This document shows positions 15,173-23,481 of a stretch of DNA of 35,309 nt, piece after piece. Positions within the stretch are counted from its first letter, which is position 1; each line of letters starts with the position of its first letter. The position numbers and the translations under genes are program-made. The stretch is from Betaproteobacteria bacterium (GTDB lineage Bacteria > Pseudomonadota > Gammaproteobacteria > Burkholderiales > Casimicrobiaceae). The notes under the pieces were generated by a model. That model did no database searches and was not told the origin of the DNA. It saw nothing but the letters and a program-made list of their open reading frames with translations. Location of the stretch: NCBI GenBank assembly GCA_003153475.1, contig PLYT01000101.1, positions 224-35,532 of the forward strand, given 5' to 3'.

Positions 15173-17386
15173 ATGGCATTCACATTCAAAGGCCTCTTGG
15201 GAGCGGGTGCAGGCAGGGGACAGATCCTGTCCGAAGCCGATCTCGACGAGCCGACGACGCAGGTGAAAATGGGCGGCGCCCAGCGCGGTTACGACCCGCT
15301 GGCGGCGCCTTCGATCATGGATCAGATGCGCAACGCGACACCCGAGATGAAACAGCCCGGGCGTCTGTGGTTCATCGGCCACCTGCCGATCGCCAGGCAA
15401 TACCAGATCCTGGGCATACTGTTGCTGCTGTTCGGCGTCCTGGCCGGGCTAATGCTGTGGCTCAACTACCGGGCGAACTCCCAGGCGGGCGCGAGCTCGA
15501 CGACGGCCACCGAAATGCAGATGCTGTCGCAGCGGTTGGCGCGCGGTACCGCGCTGGCGGTGCAGGGCAATGCCGGCGCGTTCGACAGCGTCAGGGATTC
15601 GCGCGACCGCTTTCGCGTCGACCTGGATGCGCTGACCAAGGGCGGCGTCGTGCACGGCACCAATGTCGACGTCGCCAGCAACGAAGCGCTGCAGAAGGCG
15701 CTGGGCGTGCTCGACGCGCGCTGGGAACGGGTCGAAAAGAATGCGACCGCGGTAATCGACAACCAGGCCGCGCTGGTTTCGCTGTCGAAAGGACTGGAGA
15801 GCATCAACCAGGGCAACAATGCGCTGCTCGAGCTGGCACAGCAGGCGTCGGCGCAGATTGCCTCCGCCGGCGGCTCGCTGCGCGAGGTCGATTTCACCAA
15901 CCAGCTTGCCGTGCTTTCGCAGCGGATTGCCAAGAACGCGAATTCACTGGTTTCGTCGGACGAAATCGATCCGGAAGTCGCTTTCCTGCTGGGCAAGGAC
16001 ACCGGCACGTTCCGCGACATCCTGAACGGCCTGTTGAAGGGAAGCGATGCGCTCAGGCTGCCCGGCGCGGTGCGCGCCGACGATGCGCGCGCAACGCTGA
16101 CCGAGTTGCAGAAGCGGTTCGCCAGCTACGAGACCGGCGTCAACGCGATCCTGCAGAACATGCAGCGCCTGGTGCTCGCCAAGCAGGCGGCGCGAGGCAT
16201 AAATCAGGAGTCGGAGCCGCTGCTCAGCGATACGACCGCGCTTACCGGCGAATTCGACGGCCAGACGATGGTGCGCAGCTTTACGCTCTGGGCCGCGATG
16301 ACGTTTGCCTTGCTGGCTCTTATCGCGCTAATCGCCTACGGCTGGGTGTCGCGCGAGGACGGACGCGTGCGCGCCTTCGAAAGCGAGCAGGAAAACAAGC
16401 GCAACCAGGAAGCGATTCTGCGGCTGCTCAACGAGATGGGCAACCTCGCGGACGGCGACCTGACGGTGCAGGCGTCGGTGACCGAGGATGTGACCGGTGC
16501 GATCGCGGATTCGATCAACTTCACGATCGAGGAACTGCGCACGCTGGTCCGCGGCATCAACTCGGCGACCGACCAGGTGGCCAAGGCGACGACCGATGCG
16601 CAGTCGATCTCGAACCGCCTGTACGAAGCCTCGCAGCGGCAGAACAAGGAGATCCAGCAGGCGTCGGCGTCGGTGCTGCAGATGGCGCAGTCGATCAACG
16701 AAGTGTCGCAGACTGCGGCGCAGTCGGCGCGGGTCGCGCAGCAGTCGCTCGCCGCCGCAGAAAAAGGCGGCGATGCGGTGCACAACCAGATATCGGGCAT
16801 GAACGAAATCCGCACGCAGATCCAGGACACCGCCAAACGGATCAAGCGCCTGGGCGAATCGTCGCTGGAGATCGGCGAGATCGTCGAGCTGATTTCGGAC
16901 ATCACCGAGCAGACGAACGTGCTTGCGCTCAACGCCGCGATCCAGGCCGCATCGGCAGGTGAAGCCGGCCGAGGCTTCACCGTCGTCGCGGAGGAAGTGC
17001 AGCGACTGGCCGAGCGCTCGGGCGAGGCGACCAAGCAGATCGAAGCAATCGTCAAGACCATTCAGGCCGACACGCAAGACGCGGTCGCGGCCATGGAAAA
17101 GAGCACCGTCGGCGTGGTCGAGGGAACCAAGCTTTCTGACGCGGCCGGTCAGGCGCTGGACGAAATCCGGCGGGTGTCGCGCGAGCTTGCCGAATTGATC
17201 GGCGGCATCTCCGCGCAGACACAGAAGCAGTCCGCGTCGGTGTCGGACGTGACCCGCGGCATGCAGGGCATCCTGAAGATCACCGAGGAGACGACCGAGG
17301 GCACCAAGCAGACCAACGTCTCGATCGGACAGCTGACCAAGCTCGCGGCCGAGCTCCGGAGCTCGGTCGCCGGTTTCAAGGTATGA
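15173..17386 (+). CDS. pilJ: Methyl-accepting chemotaxis protein PilJ (type IV pilus receptor)
   Basis: The ATG at 15173 follows a strong GGGGAGGG site and gives 737 residues. The frame extends further upstream, but that part overlaps pilI. Layout: a cytoplasmic N-terminal tail of about 77 residues, TM1 about 78-97, a periplasmic helical region about 98-365 with repeated Q-R-x-A-K/R motifs (PilJ-type sensor modules), TM2 about 368-390, a linker region, then the long signalling coiled coil. The hairpin tip near 569-600 reads [14 protein letters not shown]. It ends A-G-F-K-V with no CheR-tethering pentapeptide. PilJ senses surface or pilin state in the Pseudomonas model. The long N-terminal tail is unusual compared with that protein. 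Confidence 0.93.
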   Translation: MAFTFKGLLGAGAGRGQILSEADLDEPTTQVKMGGAQRGYDPLAAPSIMDQMRNATPEMKQPGRLWFIGHLPIARQYQILGILLLLFGVLAGLMLWLNYRANSQAGASSTTATEMQMLSQRLARGTALAVQGNAGAFDSVRDSRDRFRVDLDALTKGGVVHGTNVDVASNEALQKALGVLDARWERVEKNATAVIDNQAALVSLSKGLESINQGNNALLELAQQASAQIASAGGSLREVDFTNQLAVLSQRIAKNANSLVSSDEIDPEVAFLLGKDTGTFRDILNGLLKGSDALRLPGAVRADDARATLTELQKRFASYETGVNAILQNMQRLVLAKQAARGINQESEPLLSDTTALTGEFDGQTMVRSFTLWAAMTFALLALIALIAYGWVSREDGRVRAFESEQENKRNQEAILRLLNEMGNLADGDLTVQASVTEDVTGAIADSINFTIEELRTLVRGINSATDQVAKATTDAQSISNRLYEASQRQNKEIQQASASVLQMAQSINEVSQTAAQSARVAQQSLAAAEKGGDAVHNQISGMNEIRTQIQDTAKRIKRLGESSLEIGEIVELISDITEQTNVLALNAAIQAASAGEAGRGFTVVAEEVQRLAERSGEATKQIEAIVKTIQADTQDAVAAMEKSTVGVVEGTKLSDAAGQALDEIRRVSRELAELIGGISAQTQKQSASVSDVTRGMQGILKITEETTEGTKQTNVSIGQLTKLAAELRSSVAGFKV

Positions 17387-17499
17387 CGCGCGCAGGCGGA
17401 GGCGCGAAGCGCGCGACCCGGAGCGCGGCAGGGCGGCCGACACGCAATGGATCGAGTTCGAGCTTGGTGATAGGAGGCCGCGACGCGCGCAGGCGGAGG
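17385..17499 (+). repeat. GC-rich 18-bp direct repeat in the pilJ-chpA gap
   Basis: The 18-base unit GACGCGCGCAGGCGGAGG occurs at 17385-17402, overlapping the pilJ stop, and again exactly at 17482-17499. Each copy is followed by a similar but diverged GC-rich stretch. The 203-base gap holds no gene I can support. It may be an old tandem duplication. Confidence 0.6.
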
Positions 17500-17589
17500 C
17501 CGCGCCGCGCGCATGACGCGCGATCCGGGCGCGGTTCTTGCGTGCGCTGTGCGCCTGACCCCCGATCCCCAATGACATAAACCCTTATC

Positions 17590-20500
17590 ATGGCCAGCGA
17601 CACTGCACAGGACTTCGATCTCGGACCGCTGTCCTGGGTCCATGGCGAAATAGACCAGGCGCTCGGACGCGGCCTGGAGGCGCTCGCAGCATTCAAGGCC
17701 GCACCGCAGGACGCGACCCCGCTCAAGCAGTCGCGCACTCACATACACCAGGCGGCCGGCGCGCTGCAGATGGTCGGCCTCGACGCGGTCGCTGCCTACA
17801 CCGAAGAAATCGAGCGTCACCTGGGTCGACTCGATGGACTGCCGGCGGCCGATGTGCCGGCCGGGTGCGACCTGGTCGACCGCGCCGGGCGCAAGCTCCG
17901 CATCTTCCTGGACGAGCTCGTCGGCGGCGCGAATCCGGTGCCGCTGAAGCTTTTCCCCGAGTACGAGCAGATGCAGCAGGCGCGCGGTATCAAGGGCGCT
18001 TCGCCGACCGATCTGTTCTTCCCCGACCTGTCGCCGCGCGCGCCGAAGATCGCGACGCTCAAGTCGGTGACGCCGCACAAGCTTTCTTCGTTCCTCATCA
18101 AGCAGCGACGGCTGTACCAGCGCGGCCTCCTGGCGTGGCTGCGCGGCGATGAGGAAGGCTCGAAGATCATGCGCGATGCGGTCCAGGGCATCGAAGACGT
18201 ACAGACGCATTCGGCGCAGCGCTCGTTCTGGTGGACCGTCGGCGCGCTGCTCGAAAGCATCGTCGAGAAAGGCGTCGAAAGCGGATTCGGCGTCAAGCAG
18301 CTCTGCGGAAGAGTCGACTTGCAGATCCGGCGCTTCGTCGAGGGCTCGGCGAAAGTCTCGGACCGGATGCGCCGCGAGGTGCTTTATTACGTCGCGATAA
18401 GCGCTCCGGTCGGCGCCCAGACGCAGGCAGTGCAGCGCGCGTTCCACCTCAATGGCCTGATTCCGACCGCCGAGGTGCTGTCGGCCGACGTGCTGCGCAC
18501 GCAGCCGCTGCTGCGCGAGGTCCGCGAGCAGCTGGCCACCGCCAAGGATCTGTGGCTGAAGATCACCGGCGGCCGACCGGAAAACATCGCGAAATTGAAG
18601 CAGACGATGGCGGGTCTTTCGGACCGCGGGCGCGCCATCGGCGAGCCTTCGCTGTCGCGCCTGCTGAGCGCTCTCGCCAGCCGCGTCGACAAGCTCGCCG
18701 TCGGCACGGTTTCCGAGGCGGTGGCGATGGAATTCGCCACCGTCTTGCTGCTTGCCGAATCCACGGTCGAGCATTTCGGCGCGCTCTCGCCGGAGCTGCC
18801 GCAGCAGATCGACGCGATGCTGGCGCGTGTCGATGCTGCGCAGCAGAACAAGCCGATGCTGATGGTCGCAGGAGCGCCGCTGCTGGACGAAATGACACGC
18901 CGCGCGCAGGAGCGATTGCTGCTCGCGCAGGTCGCGCGCGAAATCCAGACGAACCTCCGCCACATGGAGCAAGTGCTCGACGCCTTCTTCAGGGACAACA
19001 GCAAGCGGGCCGACCTCGCCACGCTCGCCGGCGACAGCCGTCAGATCGCTGGCGCGCTGAAGATGCTGGGGCTCGACAGCGCGGAACGGCTGCTCGAGCT
19101 TTGCCAGCAGCAGATTGACGAGTATGCGAAGCCGGACGTCGAGGTTCACAACGACGACCTCGAGATGCTGGCCGAATCGCTGTCGGGGCTCGGGTTCTAC
19201 ATCGAGGCCGTCGAGCAGCAGCGGCCGGATCGCGACCGCCTGATCACTCCGCTGCTCGATCGTCGCCTCGGCGTCGCGCCGAGCGCGCCCGCCGCGGAGC
19301 TCGAGACGGTCGAGTCGGCCGTCGGCGATCTGCGATCGGCGTTGCCGGAGACTTTTGCCGCCTATCAGCGCGCGCCGGGCGACCTGGAAGCGCGGGACCG
19401 GCTGTCGGCCGACCTGACGACGCTCAAGCACGATGCCGAGCTGATCGGCGACGAACGCCTGCTGCAGGACGCCGATGCGGCGCTGGCCGAGCTTGCGCAT
19501 GCCGGCACGGCCGACACCGCGGCGCTGCAGGATGCCGTCGCGGCAGTTGCGGCGCAGAACGCGGCGGCGCCGGCACCTTCGGCGGAAACGATGCGCCTGC
19601 TCGAAACCGACGCGACGCAATTCGACACCGAGCTACTCGACATCTACCTGACCGAAGCCGGCGAAGTGCTGGACACGATCGCGGCCAGCGCGAAGGAGCT
19701 TGCCGCCCATTCCGATGATCGCACGGCGCTGACCGTCGTCCGGCGCGGATTTCACACCTTGAAGGGCAGCGGCCGCATGGTGGGCTTGACCGACCTGGGC
19801 GAGCTCGCGTACGCGGTGGAGAAGGTTCACAACCGCGTCCTGGAGGAAGATCTCCCGACGACGCCGGCACTGATCGCGCTGATCGGTGTGGCCGAGTCGA
19901 GTTTCCGCCGCTGGGTCGACGCCTTGCGCAATACCGGCCGGGTAACACCCGATGCCGACGCCTTGCAGGCAGCGCTCGCCAAAGTGGAAAGCGAGTTTCC
20001 CGATGGCGGCGGCGATCCGGGGGCCGGGATGCCATCGTCACCGTCGCCGCTAGCCGCTGTTTCGCCAACCGACGGTGCGAGCGCCGGCGGCGCTGCGGCT
20101 TCGCCGTCGCTGGCGGCAATCGAGGTGCTCGAGCTCGACGAGACGCCGTACGGCGAAGGCGACGCGGCGGGCGATCCGCACGTGCCGTCGCGTCAGACGC
20201 TGGCCTTTTCCGCTGTCGGAACACGAAACGCATCCGAAGGCGCCGTCGCGGTCCTTGCCGATGCCGAAGAGGAAATCACCGTCGGCGGAGTGACGCTTTC
20301 GGCGGCTCTGTACCGAATCCTGTGCGAAGAGGCCAAGCAGCATCTGGCCACGCTGGACGCCGAGTTGCAGACATTGCAGTTCGATCCCGCCGCGACGCCG
20401 TCGCAGCTGATGGTGCGCGCCAGTCACACGCTTTGCGGCATTCATCGCACCGGCGGCTTCCCGTTGGTCGCCACCACCGCCAAAGCGCTGGAAGTTTGCC

Positions 20501-23259
20501 TGCTCGGCCTGCAGGAACGCGGCGCGCCACTGCCGGGCGCGGCACAGCCGGTGCTCGCCCGCGCAGTCGCGGGCTTGAGCGCCTTGAGCGCGCGCGTTCG
20601 CACGCGCGAGTCGTTCCGTGCCAGCGACGAGGCCGAGGCCGCCGAGATCATCAGTGAGCTCGAGACACTGCGACAGGACACCGTGCCGCAGCGCGAGATC
20701 GGCGACAGCGAAGCGGTCGCAGCGCGCGTTGCCGAGGCCGACGAGCCCGGCGTGACGATCAATCTCGCGCTGGCTGCCGTCGGAGAGCCCGCCGCTTTTT
20801 CCAATCCGGTCGAACGCAAAGCCGAGCCGATGCTGCACGCGGTGTCGTCGCCGGGCGGCCCGGCCCCGTTGGCTGCGGCCGCTGCGCCGGTGCCCGCGCC
20901 TTCCGAGGCCGCGCTGCTTGAAGTTCATGACGACGTCGACCGTCAGGTGTTGCCGATATTTCTCGACGAGGCGGCCGAACTTTTTCCACAGGCCGGCGAG
21001 CAGTTGCGCAACTGGCGCGCGAAGCCCGGCACCAGCGACATGATGCAGGCCCTGCAGCGCACGTTGCACACATTCAAGGGCAGCGCGCGCATGGCCGGCG
21101 CAATGCGCCTGGGCGAAGCTGCGCACATGATGGAAAGCCGCCTCGGCGGTGGCGATGCGACGGCGCCTGCGCCTGCATTGTTCGATGCGCTGGATAACGA
21201 TCTGGATCATATTGCCTTCCTGCTTGATCGCCTGCAGAAAGGCGAATCCGATGCCGCGCCGCCGTGGCTTGCCGCCGAGGGAGCCGAAGCGCTGCCGCCC
21301 GAGCACGCGCCGCCGGCAGTGCACAGCGCTGTCGTCACGCCGCTGCCGGTCGCGCCCCGCGCGCCGCAGCCGCCCGCTGCGACGCACGCCGCGGAACCGG
21401 CGCCTGCCGCCGAGAGCGAAGGCTCGCGTGCGATGCTGCGCGTGCGCGCCGAGCTGATCGATCGGCTGGTGAACGAGGCCGGCGAGGTGGCGATAACGCG
21501 CGCCCGCGCGGAGGGCGAGCTCCGTTCGCTCAAGGGCAATCTGCTGGAGCTCACCAACAGCGTCATTCGCCTGCGGGCGCAGGTGCGCGAAATCGAAATC
21601 CAGGCCGAGTCGCAGATTCAGTCGCGCATGTCGATGGTCAACGAGGCCGCCGAGGGCTTCGATCCTCTGGAATTCGATCGCTATACGCGGTTCCAGGAAT
21701 TGACGCGCGGCCTGGCCGAAGGCGTCAACGACGTTTCGACCGTTCAGCAGTCGCTGCTCAAGAATCTAGACGAAGCCGATGCCGCGCTGCTCGCGCAATC
21801 GCGCCTGTCGCGCGACGTGCAGCAGCAATTGTTCTCGATCCGGACGGTGCCTTTCGGCAGCTTGTCGGAGCGCCTGTATCGCATTCTGCGGCAGACCGCG
21901 AAGGAGCTCGACAAGCGGGCGAATCTGGAAATCCGCGGGACGCAGGTCGAGCTCGACCGCTCGGTGCTGGAGAAGCTGGTCGGCCCGCTCGAGCATCTGC
22001 TGCGCAATGCACTCGACCATGGCATCGAAAGCCGCGAGACGCGCATCGCCGCCGGGAAGCCCGACACCGGAGAGATCACGCTCAACGTCCGGCAGCGGGG
22101 TAATGAAATCGCCATCGAGCTGGCCGATGACGGCGCGGGTCTCGATCTCGGTCGCATCCGGGACAGGGCGCGCGCCCAGGGCCTGCTCAACGCCGATGTC
22201 GAGCCGACCGAGGCGCAGCTTGTCGAGTTCGTCTTCGCGCCCGGCTTCAGCACGGCGACCAAGGTCACGCAGATTTCGGGGCGCGGCGTCGGGCTCGACG
22301 TCGTGCGCTCTGACATCGCCGCGCTCGGCGGCCGGGTCGAGGTGACGACGTCGGTCAAGCACGGCACCGCATTTACGCTCTACCTGCCGTTGACGCTGGC
22401 GGTTGCGCAGGTGGTGCTGGTCAAGGCGGGAGGCAGGCTCTGGGCGCTGCCTGCGCCGATGGTCGAGCAGGTGCAGCAGATCAAGGACAAGAACCTGATC
22501 AACCTGTATCTGACGCGCGAAATCGTCTGGCAGAACCGGAAGTATCCGTTCTTCTATCTGCCGCGGCTGCTCGGAAGCGGCGGGAACAATCCGGAGACGA
22601 TGCGATACAACTCGGTGCTGCTGCTCAAGAGCGGCCAGAATCTCGCCGCCGTGCACGTCGATGAAATGATCGGGAACCAGGAAGTCGTGGTCAAGAATAT
22701 CGGGCCGCAACTTGCCCGCGTGTCGGGCATTTCCGGCGCGACGGTGCTCGGCACCGGCGAGGTCGTGCTGATCATCAATCCGGTGCAGCTGGCGCAACGC
22801 CTGGACACCGCCGCCGAAGCGCCGATGGTCCTCAAGACGCCGCAAGCCGCGGCCGCCGCCGCCGCCGCAGCAGCAGCAGCGGGGCCGCCGCTGGTGATGA
22901 TCGTTGATGACTCGCTGACGGTGCGCAAGATAACCAGCCGCCTGCTGACGCGCGAAGGCTACACGGTGATCGCGGCCAAGGACGGGCTCGACGCATTGCA
23001 GCTGCTCGGCGAGCGCACGCCCGACGCGATCCTGCTCGATATCGAAATGCCGCGCATGGACGGCTTCGAATTCGCCAAGACAATCAAGGCCGACCACAAT
23101 CTGGCGCACATTCCGATCATCATGATCACGTCGCGCACCGCGGAGAAGCATCGTAACCGGGCCGCCGAGCTCGGCGTCGAGCTTTATCTCGGCAAGCCCT
23201 ATCAGGAAGAAGAGCTGTTGCGCAGTCTGCGCGAGCTGCTCGAAGTGCACGCGGCCTGA
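17590..23259 (+). CDS. chpA: ChpA/PilL hybrid chemosensory histidine kinase with multiple Hpt domains
   Basis: This 1889-residue CheA-type kinase drives type IV pilus signalling. Five Hpt-like helical modules can be placed by their H-x-x-K-G-x-x-x-M-x-G-type motif: H53 (degenerate, H-Q-A-A-G), R484 in place of histidine (degenerate), H722 (canonical H-T-L-K-G-S), H946 (H-T-L-C-G) and H1160 (canonical H-T-F-K-G-S). Then come the dimerisation helices (about 1285-1350), an ATPase domain with N-box L-L-R-N-A-L-D-H (1470-1477) and G-boxes D-D-G-A-G and G-R-G-V-G-L-D, a CheW-like domain (about 1605-1740), a 12-alanine linker (1753-1764) and a C-terminal receiver with D1773-D1774 and D1817. Pseudomonas ChpA has a longer Hpt series. 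No pilK or chpB gene follows. No clear ribosome binding site precedes the ATG. Confidence 0.95.
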   Translation: MASDTAQDFDLGPLSWVHGEIDQALGRGLEALAAFKAAPQDATPLKQSRTHIHQAAGALQMVGLDAVAAYTEEIERHLGRLDGLPAADVPAGCDLVDRAGRKLRIFLDELVGGANPVPLKLFPEYEQMQQARGIKGASPTDLFFPDLSPRAPKIATLKSVTPHKLSSFLIKQRRLYQRGLLAWLRGDEEGSKIMRDAVQGIEDVQTHSAQRSFWWTVGALLESIVEKGVESGFGVKQLCGRVDLQIRRFVEGSAKVSDRMRREVLYYVAISAPVGAQTQAVQRAFHLNGLIPTAEVLSADVLRTQPLLREVREQLATAKDLWLKITGGRPENIAKLKQTMAGLSDRGRAIGEPSLSRLLSALASRVDKLAVGTVSEAVAMEFATVLLLAESTVEHFGALSPELPQQIDAMLARVDAAQQNKPMLMVAGAPLLDEMTRRAQERLLLAQVAREIQTNLRHMEQVLDAFFRDNSKRADLATLAGDSRQIAGALKMLGLDSAERLLELCQQQIDEYAKPDVEVHNDDLEMLAESLSGLGFYIEAVEQQRPDRDRLITPLLDRRLGVAPSAPAAELETVESAVGDLRSALPETFAAYQRAPGDLEARDRLSADLTTLKHDAELIGDERLLQDADAALAELAHAGTADTAALQDAVAAVAAQNAAAPAPSAETMRLLETDATQFDTELLDIYLTEAGEVLDTIAASAKELAAHSDDRTALTVVRRGFHTLKGSGRMVGLTDLGELAYAVEKVHNRVLEEDLPTTPALIALIGVAESSFRRWVDALRNTGRVTPDADALQAALAKVESEFPDGGGDPGAGMPSSPSPLAAVSPTDGASAGGAAASPSLAAIEVLELDETPYGEGDAAGDPHVPSRQTLAFSAVGTRNASEGAVAVLADAEEEITVGGVTLSAALYRILCEEAKQHLATLDAELQTLQFDPAATPSQLMVRASHTLCGIHRTGGFPLVATTAKALEVCLLGLQERGAPLPGAAQPVLARAVAGLSALSARVRTRESFRASDEAEAAEIISELETLRQDTVPQREIGDSEAVAARVAEADEPGVTINLALAAVGEPAAFSNPVERKAEPMLHAVSSPGGPAPLAAAAAPVPAPSEAALLEVHDDVDRQVLPIFLDEAAELFPQAGEQLRNWRAKPGTSDMMQALQRTLHTFKGSARMAGAMRLGEAAHMMESRLGGGDATAPAPALFDALDNDLDHIAFLLDRLQKGESDAAPPWLAAEGAEALPPEHAPPAVHSAVVTPLPVAPRAPQPPAATHAAEPAPAAESEGSRAMLRVRAELIDRLVNEAGEVAITRARAEGELRSLKGNLLELTNSVIRLRAQVREIEIQAESQIQSRMSMVNEAAEGFDPLEFDRYTRFQELTRGLAEGVNDVSTVQQSLLKNLDEADAALLAQSRLSRDVQQQLFSIRTVPFGSLSERLYRILRQTAKELDKRANLEIRGTQVELDRSVLEKLVGPLEHLLRNALDHGIESRETRIAAGKPDTGEITLNVRQRGNEIAIELADDGAGLDLGRIRDRARAQGLLNADVEPTEAQLVEFVFAPGFSTATKVTQISGRGVGLDVVRSDIAALGGRVEVTTSVKHGTAFTLYLPLTLAVAQVVLVKAGGRLWALPAPMVEQVQQIKDKNLINLYLTREIVWQNRKYPFFYLPRLLGSGGNNPETMRYNSVLLLKSGQNLAAVHVDEMIGNQEVVVKNIGPQLARVSGISGATVLGTGEVVLIINPVQLAQRLDTAAEAPMVLKTPQAAAAAAAAAAAAGPPLVMIVDDSLTVRKITSRLLTREGYTVIAAKDGLDALQLLGERTPDAILLDIEMPRMDGFEFAKTIKADHNLAHIPIIMITSRTAEKHRNRAAELGVELYLGKPYQEEELLRSLRELLEVHAA
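22846..22881 (+). repeat. GCN triplet tract encoding 12 consecutive alanines in ChpA
   Basis: Thirty-six bases of GCC, GCG and GCA codons, including five GCC in a row and four GCA in a row, encode the linker between the CheW-like and receiver domains. Length changes in steps of three would leave the frame intact. Confidence 0.85.
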
Positions 23260-23280
23260 ACGCTGATCGGATCAGAATCG

Positions 23281-23311
23281 AGCGAGGGCGCGTCATCGAC
23301 GCGCCCTCGCT
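23281..23311 (+). terminator. Long perfect hairpin after chpA
   Basis: AGCGAGGGCGCGTC (23281-23294) pairs perfectly with 23298-23311 across a 3-base ATC loop, giving a 14-bp stem 21 bases after the chpA stop. It is followed by GCTTATG, not a real T run, so it may be a poor intrinsic terminator or a 3'-end stabiliser of the long pil-chp transcript. Confidence 0.6.
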
Positions 23312-23399
23312 GCTTATGGGCGGCACGCAGGGCGTTTTGACCGCGGCCGGAGGCCGGCGTAAATTGGAATACCGCGGCGCCAAGTCCGGCGCTGCAAGG

Positions 23400-23405
23400 T
23401 AGAAT
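23400..23405 (+). promoter_or_regulatory. Possible -10 element of the EF-G-like gene
   Basis: TAGAAT matches TATAAT at 5 of 6 positions. No convincing -35 lies 16-18 bases upstream. The predicted transcription start would fall just before the inverted repeat at 23420-23443. Confidence 0.3.
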
Positions 23406-23419
23406 TGTCACCGCGGCAA

Positions 23420-23443
23420 CTAGGTCCTGTGAACAGGCCCTAG
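23420..23443 (+). other. 24-bp inverted repeat upstream of the EF-G-like gene
   Basis: The arms CTAGG-T-CCTGT and ACAGG-C-CCTAG pair over 10 of 11 positions around a 2-base centre. It lies 38 bases before the start codon, after a possible -10 and before a strong ribosome binding site (AGGAGGAG). It could be an operator or a leader hairpin. Confidence 0.5.
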
Positions 23444-23481
23444 CACGGCCACCCGCAAGTTCCCAGGAGGAGACGACATTC

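Noticed and set aside
17149-19620. An 823-codon open frame on the minus strand opposite pilJ and chpA
   Set aside because: It runs across two well-supported genes and their gap with no family resemblance; a GC-bias artefact.
20050-23250. Two long open frames on the minus strand opposite the 3' half of chpA
   Set aside because: They mirror the ChpA coding frame and have no motif of their own.
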